Source: an uncultured Clostridia bacterium
Lineage (GTDB): Bacteria; Bacillota; Clostridia; Christensenellales; UBA1242
Length of the DNA: 64,000 nucleotides
Direction of reading: 5' to 3'
Assembly (NCBI GenBank): GCA_934746645.1
Contig: CAKVFE010000002.1
Location: 1-64,000 of the forward strand
In this document: positions 24,721-32,487 of the stretch, piece by piece
Numbering within the stretch: the stretch's first letter is position 1
Layout of the letters: every line of letters begins with the position of its first letter
Notes under the pieces: generated by a model
Seen by the model: only the letters and a program-made list of their open reading frames with translations
The model's database searches: none
Told to the model about the DNA's origin: nothing
Made by a program: the position numbers and the translations under genes

Positions 24721-24748
24721 AAAAAGCCGATATTTTCGGCTTTTTTAT
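24721..24748. terminator. Bidirectional terminator between hflX and the Cys-rich gene
   Basis: AAAAAGCCGA/TCGGCTTTTT with loop TATTT; works for hflX and for the minus-strand gene. Confidence 0.85.
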
Positions 24749-24759
24749 TTTGCTATAAG

Positions 24760-24957
24760 CTAGTTGTTACAACCACAGCCACAGCAATTAAGAATTAACA
24801 AGATAAGTATAATATTCCAGCAGCAATCTCCACCAAAACCACCGCCGTTGTTGCCACAACCACAACCGCAAAGCAATAAGATTAGTAGTAAGCAGCAGCA
24901 ATTATTGTTGTCACCACCACAGTTGTGTGTGCCCATATTGTTCATTCCGAAAAACAT
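24760..24957 (-). CDS. Small Cys/Gly/Asn-rich hydrophobic protein
   Basis: 65 residues with 15 cysteines: CCCLLLILLLCGCGCG and CCWNIILILLILNCCGCGC form two very hydrophobic, Cys-flanked segments joined by a Gly-rich linker. AAGGAGG (24967-24973, minus strand) stands at ideal distance, and a terminator follows, so it is translated. Similar Cys-rich mini-proteins occur in clostridia and Bacillus, where some (YjcZ-like) are spore-associated; that link is only suggestive. The opposite-strand frame is a shadow. Confidence 0.6.
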   Translation of the reverse strand: MFFGMNNMGTHNCGGDNNNCCCLLLILLLCGCGCGNNGGGFGGDCCWNIILILLILNCCGCGCNN

Positions 24958-24973
24958 ATTTAAAATCCTCCTT

Positions 24974-25306
24974 GAATATTCAAAGCAAAACAGTAAATAT
25001 GTAAAATTGTTAGTATTGTTTTGCTTTTATATTTCATAGTATGGTAGATATTAAAAATGTGTTAATAATTTCAATAAAATTAATTATATATTTGTTATTT
25101 CTATGTTAATATTTATTTTTTTTACGAAATAATAACTGGAAAATTTTTACAATTTATTTACATATTTTGTAAATTTTGAAACATATTATCGTTGTAGACC
25201 AATAAAAACAATCTAAAAAATCTACAAAAAATTTTATTTATTTTTTTAAATTTAATTTTAATTAAATAAATACTATATTATTAGGTTTTTTTGTTGTATT
25301 ATTTCG
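24974..25306. other. AT-rich divergent intergenic region
   Basis: Lies between divergent genes, the Cys-rich gene and the large surface protein. Very AT-rich with many A/T tracts that could act as UP elements for the surface-protein promoter; no coding frame or strong hairpin found. Confidence 0.5.
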
Positions 25307-25335
25307 TTGACAATTACGAGTAAAAAAGATAAAAT
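25307..25335 (+). promoter_or_regulatory. Strong promoter of the Ig-like surface protein
   Basis: TTGACA (25307-25312), 17 bp, TAAAAT (25330-25335), preceded by T/A tracts. Leader of ~40 nt with AAGGAG before the ATG. Confidence 0.8.
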
Positions 25336-25381
25336 TAGTTAGTTTTAATATTATATATTACTTTAAGGAGATTCCCAAATT

Positions 25382-28300
25382 ATGAAACGAAAATACATTG
25401 TTCCACTTATTTTGGCTTCAGTGTCTGCTACAACATTAGGTGCACACGCACAATTTAGCGTTAAAGCTGACTACGATGCTTCTACCACCTTAGCTGGTGA
25501 TATGATACAAATAAGTGGATTTAAAGGTGAAGGTGTTATTGGCGAAAAGATAGCATTACCTGTTGGTACACTTACTGGTGGAGCTAAAGCTAAAGTTACA
25601 GTATTGGACCCTCGTGGACAAGTAGTTGCTACTACTGTAGAATCTGGTAAAGACACTTTCGTACCTACATTAAAAGGTTATTATAGTGTTAAGTACTCTG
25701 CAGTTGTTGACGGTAAAGTTACTACAGTTACTGACGAACTAAAGATTTTGGTTCAAGGTGATGATTATTCTATTAGTCTACCATCTAACTCAAAGTATGT
25801 AGTACCTGCAACTGTAAAGACCAATACAAAGATTCAAATACCTATGCCTACTGTAAAGTGCAATGATGTTGAAAAGACTCAAGATAGTGTTATTTCTACT
25901 GAGGACAAGCGTGGTCTAAAGGTTAGTGTATACAACAAAGACAATGCTTCGGCTACTACTCAATTAACTCTTAACAATGAGACTAATACATTTGACTTTA
26001 CACCAACTAAAGCAGGTGTATATGAGATTGTATATCGTTATTATGATAATTCTGGTTTTGTACAAGATTATAAGACAGACAGCTTTACTGTTAAGGATAG
26101 TTTTGATAGTTCTAGCATCAAACTTAACTTCTCTTATAAATCAACCAAACCTACAACAGCAGTTCTAGGTGTTAAGACATCATTACCACAAGTAAAAGCA
26201 TTTGATGAATCTACTACAGATAAATCAGAAATTGATGCTTATGTTGACATCAAAGTTAAACACGAACAAAGTGGTAAGGAATATACAGTTACTGATTATT
26301 CATTCATTCCACAAGAAAGTGGTGCATATTTGGTAACATATCAAGTATCTATTCCATTGTTTGGTATTACAACAAAGACCAATACTTTCAGAATTACTGA
26401 TGTTAAAGATAACCAAAACCCAACAGTTAAGGTAGTTAATAACTATAGTTATACAACAACTAATGGTGTTACTGTAATTGATAGAGTATACAACGATGTC
26501 AATAGAAACAACACTTATGATGCTGGCGATATCGAATTGTACAATAAAGACAATTATACCGATCTTACAGATGATGAAAGACTAGAAAAGATAGAAACAG
26601 CTATGTCTAGCACAGAATACAATATTCCATCTGTTGTTTATCTATCAACAGACGGTACAGGTGCTGCAAAAGCTACTGTTAAACTTCCAGCTATATATTC
26701 TGTTGATAACTATTCTGATTTTAGCAAACTTACACTTACTCGTTCTGTAAAGACATCAACAGGTCTTATTACTGAAGTTAAGAAGAGCAATGCTGATGGT
26801 ACAAAAACAGCATATCCAGCTAACGAATGGGCAGAATATACATTCACAGCTGAAGGTGATTATTCTATTAGATATGAAGCTAAAGATGAAAATGGCAACT
26901 CATATATGAGTAGTTATTCTATCACTGTTAAAGCTAACGATGCTGCATTAAAAGAAGATGGCAACTTTGTATTACCAACAGTTGACTTCCCAGCTATTAC
27001 AAGCTATGCAAAGAACAATGCGACATTAACATTTACAAAACCTTCTGCTACTGATAAATATGATACTCGTGTAGAAACAAGAGTATACTATTCATTTAGT
27101 AAAGATAGTTTTGATACAGCCAACGAAGTTACAACAGTAAATTCTGACGGCAAAATGGAATTAGATTTGTCAAGCATTACTGATATTGCTTCACAAAGCA
27201 AGATTTATATTCACGCTGTAGCATATAATGACTATGCTAATAACGGAACAGATAGATTGTATTCTAAAGTAACAAGAGAAATTACTTTAATTAATACAAC
27301 AGATAACAATGCTCCAACAATGACAAACATTGACAATTTCTTTACACTATTAGGTAACAAGAATGATAGAACAATTGATGATAAGGGTATGAATGGATCC
27401 AACAAACCTGCATTTGATCAAAAAGACCTTATCCAATTGCCTTCAATAACAATTGAAGATGCTGAAGACACTAACTTGAGTGTTTCTTTGGAAGTTAGAG
27501 ATCCTAATGGTCAAAAAGTTACTGTTAAGAACTCTGTTTACAACAAGACAGTTAGCCGTGATGGTGCTGGCAATATTACAAACAATATTTACACTATCGA
27601 AAATGGTTCATTTACAGCAGATTATAGTGGTGTATATACAGTTACTTACACTGCAAAAGATGCTGGTGGCAACATTGTTGCAAAGACAGTTGGTATTAGA
27701 GTAAGAGATACTGAAAAACCTGATATCGTACTAAGCAGTTATGATCCATTTACAAGTGCAGTTGAAGTTGGTAAATTTATTGAAGTTCCAGCTGCAACAT
27801 TGACAGATAAGGGTGTTACATTAACTGATATTACAACCAATGTACCTTACGCAAGTAGAGTAGAAGGCAAAGCCGGAACATATTGGGAATTGGTTGAAGG
27901 TCCATCACTATCTACAATGGGTACAGTAGGATTTACACCAACAGTTGCTGGTGACTATGTAATTAAGTATTATGGTTGGGACGCTGAAGGCAACTATACC
28001 GAAACAAAGAAATACACAATTACAGCTACTGATACAATCAAACCTACAATCAAACTTGAAAATGATTATGTTTTAAGTGATGTTGCTTGGGACGATAGTA
28101 AGCCAGTTGTAGTATATGCACCAGGCGTACTAGAATTGTATGATGGATATAGAGATTCTAAGAATCCAGCTAATGACTTTGATCAAACAAATGTAAGTGA
28201 TATTACATTAACAGTTAAAGTATATGACAAGAACAACAATATCGTTGAAGGCGTAGTAGCTACAGACCATAAAGTTGTATCTGTAGATGGTGTTGACACT

Positions 28301-28960
28301 AACGAATACTTTGTAATTGGTGAAGATGCTAATGGTAACAAGATTACTGTAACAAGATATCAATTTACAGCTAAAGAACAAGGCGTATATACAATTAAAT
28401 ATATCGCAACAGACGGTGCAGGTAACTCAACCGAAATTTCTAAAGAAGTTAGAGTTGGTGATACAGTTGCTCCAGAAGTTGAATGGGTAGATAGTGAAAA
28501 CAATCTAATCACAACAGCTAATGTTGGCGATAGCTTCGAATTTAATCTAGATATGATTGAATTAGATGGTATTAAAGGTAGTTCTGCTATTGAAGTTCCA
28601 GATGGACAAGATAAAGCAGAATATACAGTAACAGTTAATATGTATGATTCTTCAAGTTCATTAGTAACTAACCAATATAGAAACGACACAACAAAGAAAA
28701 ATTCTTATAAATGGGATTTTGAAAAATCAGGAACTTACGAACTTCGTATTGTAGCTCAAGATAAAGCTGGCAACAAGATTACTAAATCTTACAATATCGT
28801 TGTAAGTGCTGAAGATAGCAACAAAGAATCTGTTAAACCAATAGTTGGTACAGTACTAATTGTTGTTTCTGCATTAATCTTAGTTGGTGTAGTAACATAC
28901 TTTGTTGTTACTGGTCGTAAAAAATCAGTTTCTAAAAAAGCTCCAAAAGCTAAAAAGTAA
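25382..28960 (+). CDS. Large surface protein with repeated Ig-like domains
   Basis: 1192 residues. A signal peptide (about 1-24, ending AHA) is followed by many beta-sandwich repeats. Each ends in a phrase like GVYEIVYRYYD, GAYLVTYQV, GDYSIRYEAKDENGN, GVYTVTYTAKDAGGN, GDYVIKYYGWDAEGN, GVYTIKYIATDGAGN and GTYELRIVAQDKAGN: seven or so bacterial Ig-like/HYR-type modules. A membrane helix (about 1155-1178) and a Lys-rich tail anchor the C-terminus; no LPXTG. Codon use is more GC-tolerant and regular than in neighbours, as in highly expressed genes, and the promoter is near consensus, so it may be a major cell-surface protein. Ligand unknown. Confidence 0.75.
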   Translation: MKRKYIVPLILASVSATTLGAHAQFSVKADYDASTTLAGDMIQISGFKGEGVIGEKIALPVGTLTGGAKAKVTVLDPRGQVVATTVESGKDTFVPTLKGYYSVKYSAVVDGKVTTVTDELKILVQGDDYSISLPSNSKYVVPATVKTNTKIQIPMPTVKCNDVEKTQDSVISTEDKRGLKVSVYNKDNASATTQLTLNNETNTFDFTPTKAGVYEIVYRYYDNSGFVQDYKTDSFTVKDSFDSSSIKLNFSYKSTKPTTAVLGVKTSLPQVKAFDESTTDKSEIDAYVDIKVKHEQSGKEYTVTDYSFIPQESGAYLVTYQVSIPLFGITTKTNTFRITDVKDNQNPTVKVVNNYSYTTTNGVTVIDRVYNDVNRNNTYDAGDIELYNKDNYTDLTDDERLEKIETAMSSTEYNIPSVVYLSTDGTGAAKATVKLPAIYSVDNYSDFSKLTLTRSVKTSTGLITEVKKSNADGTKTAYPANEWAEYTFTAEGDYSIRYEAKDENGNSYMSSYSITVKANDAALKEDGNFVLPTVDFPAITSYAKNNATLTFTKPSATDKYDTRVETRVYYSFSKDSFDTANEVTTVNSDGKMELDLSSITDIASQSKIYIHAVAYNDYANNGTDRLYSKVTREITLINTTDNNAPTMTNIDNFFTLLGNKNDRTIDDKGMNGSNKPAFDQKDLIQLPSITIEDAEDTNLSVSLEVRDPNGQKVTVKNSVYNKTVSRDGAGNITNNIYTIENGSFTADYSGVYTVTYTAKDAGGNIVAKTVGIRVRDTEKPDIVLSSYDPFTSAVEVGKFIEVPAATLTDKGVTLTDITTNVPYASRVEGKAGTYWELVEGPSLSTMGTVGFTPTVAGDYVIKYYGWDAEGNYTETKKYTITATDTIKPTIKLENDYVLSDVAWDDSKPVVVYAPGVLELYDGYRDSKNPANDFDQTNVSDITLTVKVYDKNNNIVEGVVATDHKVVSVDGVDTNEYFVIGEDANGNKITVTRYQFTAKEQGVYTIKYIATDGAGNSTEISKEVRVGDTVAPEVEWVDSENNLITTANVGDSFEFNLDMIELDGIKGSSAIEVPDGQDKAEYTVTVNMYDSSSSLVTNQYRNDTTKKNSYKWDFEKSGTYELRIVAQDKAGNKITKSYNIVVSAEDSNKESVKPIVGTVLIVVSALILVGVVTYFVVTGRKKSVSKKAPKAKK

Positions 28961-28968
28961 TATATAAA

Positions 28969-29000
28969 AAATAACCACTAATTGTGGTTATTTTTTTTGT
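28969..29000 (+). terminator. Terminator of the surface-protein gene
   Basis: AATAACCAC/GTGGTTATT with T8. Confidence 0.9.
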
Positions 29001-29188
29001 TATCAATATTTTAAATTTTGTTGTAATTAACTATTAATTTTAATAAAAATTTTGATTTTATATGTGCTAAATTTGTAATAAAAAAGATTAAAGCAATATA
29101 TAATATGGTTAAAATAAAAATATAACTTAACTTTGTTTACAAATTGATAAGTATTTTGATAAAATGTATATGTTAAAAGTGAGTAAAT

Positions 29189-29557
29189 ATGTTAGATAAA
29201 AAGACATCAATGACACTTAAAGTGCTTAATTTAATATGTGAAGATGATGTATATAAAGTAGTTGATTATGACGGACTAATATCACATTTTCCTAAGAAAG
29301 TTCAATGTGATAAATCAAAACTTGAAGATATACTCAACTATCTAAAAGCAGGTCAATATATTGACATCAAATATTCACAAGATGACACATATTGTTTGTG
29401 TGTTATGCCAAAAGGAAAGATATTTTTGGAAGACACAGATAGAGATATCAAAACAATGTCTAGATTTACAAAACTTTTATTTGCTTGTTCAATAACAAGT
29501 GGAATAATGGCTTTTTTAGGTGCTTTTTTAGCAATTATGATTTTGAAAGGAATGTAA
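29189..29557 (+). CDS. Small winged-helix-like protein with C-terminal membrane helix, copy 1
   Basis: 122 residues. The first ~70 residues alternate helices and strands like a winged helix (LKVLNLICEDD, then DKSKLEDILNYLKAGQYIDIKYSQDDTYCLCV, where the last part would be the wing). A membrane helix fills 95-119. Shares layout with the next gene 7 bases downstream. Promoter TTACAA-17-TAAAAT at 29137-29165. Tail-anchored DNA- or protein-binding modules like this are unfamiliar to me; no name is given. Confidence 0.55.
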   Translation: MLDKKTSMTLKVLNLICEDDVYKVVDYDGLISHFPKKVQCDKSKLEDILNYLKAGQYIDIKYSQDDTYCLCVMPKGKIFLEDTDRDIKTMSRFTKLLFACSITSGIMAFLGAFLAIMILKGM

Positions 29558-29564
29558 GATACTT

Positions 29565-29927
29565 ATGCTTAATGGTAAAGAACGCAAAGTTATGCAGTAT
29601 CTATATACTACTTGTATTGGTAAGCGAAGTGTACTTGTTGACCCCAACGATATACTCAACCATTTACAACCAAAATACGAGATTAATAATATCGAACTAG
29701 AAGAAATACTTAATGGTTTGGTAATAGATAATTATATAGATATAGTCAACTCTGACAAGAATGGCAAATTAATATATTGTATATCACTAAAAGCTAAAGG
29801 CGAAGGCTATGAAAGAGAAGTTAAAAATTCAAAGAAAAAACTTTATCTTTTACTTACCCGAACTATTATTTTAGCTTGCATTTCATTTGCTGTAACTATG
29901 ATACTTAAAGCAATTTTTAAATTTTAA
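29565..29927 (+). CDS. Small winged-helix-like protein with C-terminal membrane helix, copy 2
   Basis: 120 residues, paralogous to the previous gene: KVMQYLYTTCIGKRSVLV, NNIELEEILNGLVIDNYIDIVNSDKNGKLIYCI and KAKGEGYERE align with the corresponding wHTH parts, and a membrane helix closes the protein. AAGGAATG at the end of copy 1 serves as ribosome site, so the pair is co-translated. Sequence identity is low, so the duplication is old. Confidence 0.55.
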   Translation: MLNGKERKVMQYLYTTCIGKRSVLVDPNDILNHLQPKYEINNIELEEILNGLVIDNYIDIVNSDKNGKLIYCISLKAKGEGYEREVKNSKKKLYLLLTRTIILACISFAVTMILKAIFKF

Positions 29928-30026
29928 CTAGACTATAAATTGGGCAAATTAAAACATTTGTTCGATTTATTTTTTTTTTAGTTTACATTATTTTTAATAT
30001 AGACTATAATTAGTATGTTATGGTAT

Positions 30027-30480
30027 TATAAACTATGTGATGTTGATTTACTCACTATGTTCGTAAATCAAGTTGCTAATCGCAACAACCATTGCTACAC
30101 AATGGATACATAGTTTTGATTCGGCGTCAGTTTATGCTAAATGCCACTCCGTGTCGCTTGCATAAACTTCCTTGAGTATAAACTATGTGATATTGTATTG
30201 TTCACTTTGTTCACAATACAAGTTGCTAATCGCAATTCCACGATAAATCGTGGCATCACAGTTTGAATAAACATCAGTTATACGAAAATATTGCTTTGCA
30301 CTGCTTTCGTCTAACTTCCGATAATATAAGCTATGTGATGTTGATTTACTCACTATATTCGTAAATCAAGTTGCTAATCGCAACAACCATTGCTACACAA
30401 TGGATACATAGTTTTGATTCGGCGTCAGTTTATGTTAAATGCCACTCCGTGTCGCTTACATAAACTTCCTTGAGTATAAA
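30027..30480 (+). repeat. Tandem array A-B-A of ~149-bp structured units
   Basis: Unit A1 30033-30182 (150 bp), unit B 30183-30330 (148 bp), unit A2 30331-30480 (150 bp). A1 and A2 differ at 3 positions. Every unit begins CTATGTGAT and shares the AAGTTGCTAATCGCAA core. 30027-30330 is the inverted partner of 1836-2139. The array ends 43 bases before uvrB, so any promoter of uvrB must lie in or right behind it. No protein frame spans a unit. Confidence 0.9.
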
Positions 30481-30523
30481 ATACAATTTTAGACAATAAT
30501 TAAAATACAATTAGTTAGGTGTT

Positions 30524-32485
30524 ATGGAAAAATTTGAATTAGTTAGTAAATATCAACCAACTGGTGACCAGCCACAAGCTATTGAAAAGATAACAGAAGG
30601 CATTGAAGATGGCCTAAAATATCAAACATTGCTTGGAGTTACTGGTAGTGGTAAAACATTTACTATGGCCAATATTATCAAAAATCTTAATAGACCAGCA
30701 TTAGTTATTGCTCACAATAAGACCCTTGCTGCACAGTTGTGCAATGAGTTTAGGGAGTTTTTCCCACACAATAGAGTAGAATACTTTGTATCATATTATG
30801 ATTATTATCAACCAGAAGCCTACATTGTAAGTTCGGACACTTATATTGAAAAAGATATGAGTATTAACGATGAAATTGACAAACTTAGACATTCAGCGAC
30901 TTGTTCGTTGTTTGAACGCAATGATGTTATTGTTGTAGCGTCAGTAAGTTGTATATATGGTTTAGGTGCTCCAGAAAACTATTCTAGTATGTGTATTAGC
31001 CTTAGACCTCATGACCGTGTAGATCGTAATGAAGTAATTAAAAAATTATTGTCACTTCAATATATGCGTAATGAGATAGATTTTAAGCGTGGTACTTTTA
31101 GAAGTAAAGGTGATATATTAGATGTAATACCTGCATCTTCTTCTGATGTAGCTATTAGATTTGAATTTTTTGATGACGAAATAGAAAGTATATCTGAGAT
31201 AGATGTTGTGACCGGAAGACGAATATCAAGTCTTAACCACGCATTTATTTTGCCAGCAAGCCACTATGCAGTTAGCCCTGAAAAATTGGAAAATGCTTTT
31301 GAACAAATCAAACAAGATTGTTTGGTAAGAGTAAGTGAGTTTGAAAAACAGGGCAAACTTATTGAAGCTCAACGCATAAAAGAAAGAGTTTTTTATGACT
31401 TAGAGATGATGAAAGAAGTAGGATATTGTTCTGGTATAGAAAATTATTCTAGATATTTTGATGGTAGAAGCCCAGGCGAGCCACCTTATACATTGTTAGA
31501 TTATTTTAAGAAAAATTTTGTTATGTTTATAGATGAAAGCCATATTTCTATACCTCAAATTAGGGGTATGTATGCTGGTGACTTGTCTAGAAAAACCAAT
31601 CTAGTTGAGTATGGGTTTAGACTTCCTGCTGCTTATGACAATAGACCACTTAACTTTAAAGAGTTTGAACAAAAAATTAACCAAGTAGTCTTTGTTTCTG
31701 CAACCCCAGGTCCTTACGAATTGGAACATTCTGATCAAGTTGTAGAGCAAATTATTAGACCAACAGGATTGTTGGACCCACCAATTGAAGTAAGAAAAAT
31801 TGAAGGTCAAATTGATGATTTAATTACCGAAATATATAAGACAATAGATACCAATGGTAGAGTACTAGTTACTACATTGACAAAGAAAATGGCTGAAAAT
31901 TTGACCGGATATTTAAGTGAACGCAAAATCAAGGTTAGATATCTTCATAGTGATATTGATACACTAGAGCGTGTAGAAATAATCAATTCGTTAAGATTGA
32001 AAGAATTTGATGTACTTATTGGTATCAATTTGTTGCGTGAAGGTTTGGATATACCAGAAGTTAAACTTGTGGCTATATTAGACGCTGATAAAGAAGGATT
32101 TTTGCGTAGTAGTTGGGCTCTTATTCAAACTATTGGTAGAGCAGCTCGTAATGCAGATGCAAAAGTTATAATGTATGCTGACAATATAACTGATAGTATG
32201 AAAGTTGCTATTGACGAAACCAATCGTCGTAGAGCAATACAATCGGAGTATAATAAAATACATCATATCACTCCAACAACAATCATCAAACCAGTTAAAA
32301 ATACATTGGAAATCACTAAGAAAGAATCTTCTAAGCCAAAAGTTGCTAAGAAAGATATTCCTAACGAAATTAACAAACTTACTGCTCTTATGAAAATCGC
32401 AAGTGACAGCTTAGATTTTGAACAAGCTATAATTTTGCGTAATCAAATTGCACAGCTTAAAAAAGATATAGACAAAAAGGATTAA
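30524..32485 (+). CDS. uvrB: Excinuclease ABC subunit B
   Basis: 653 residues. UvrB takes damaged DNA from UvrA, verifies the lesion and recruits UvrC. It has Walker A GVTGSGKTFTMAN, the beta-hairpin region VEYFVSYYDYYQPEAYIVSSD, the DEAD-like MFIDESHIS, motif V/VI GINLLREGLDIPEV and QTIGRAARN, and a C-terminal UVR motif LTALMKIASDSLDFEQA that binds UvrC. Full length. TAGGTG precedes the ATG. uvrA follows 2 bases after the stop. Confidence 0.97.
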   Translation: MEKFELVSKYQPTGDQPQAIEKITEGIEDGLKYQTLLGVTGSGKTFTMANIIKNLNRPALVIAHNKTLAAQLCNEFREFFPHNRVEYFVSYYDYYQPEAYIVSSDTYIEKDMSINDEIDKLRHSATCSLFERNDVIVVASVSCIYGLGAPENYSSMCISLRPHDRVDRNEVIKKLLSLQYMRNEIDFKRGTFRSKGDILDVIPASSSDVAIRFEFFDDEIESISEIDVVTGRRISSLNHAFILPASHYAVSPEKLENAFEQIKQDCLVRVSEFEKQGKLIEAQRIKERVFYDLEMMKEVGYCSGIENYSRYFDGRSPGEPPYTLLDYFKKNFVMFIDESHISIPQIRGMYAGDLSRKTNLVEYGFRLPAAYDNRPLNFKEFEQKINQVVFVSATPGPYELEHSDQVVEQIIRPTGLLDPPIEVRKIEGQIDDLITEIYKTIDTNGRVLVTTLTKKMAENLTGYLSERKIKVRYLHSDIDTLERVEIINSLRLKEFDVLIGINLLREGLDIPEVKLVAILDADKEGFLRSSWALIQTIGRAARNADAKVIMYADNITDSMKVAIDETNRRRAIQSEYNKIHHITPTTIIKPVKNTLEITKKESSKPKVAKKDIPNEINKLTALMKIASDSLDFEQAIILRNQIAQLKKDIDKKD

Positions 32486-32487
32486 AT

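Noticed and set aside
24764..25039. 91-residue plus-strand frame rich in Pro/Gln
   Set aside because: It is the antisense shadow of the Cys-rich gene, which has a perfect ribosome site on the minus strand.
30027..30480. CRISPR array
   Set aside because: Units are ~149 bp and nearly identical throughout, with no short repeats separated by unique spacers, and no cas genes are present.
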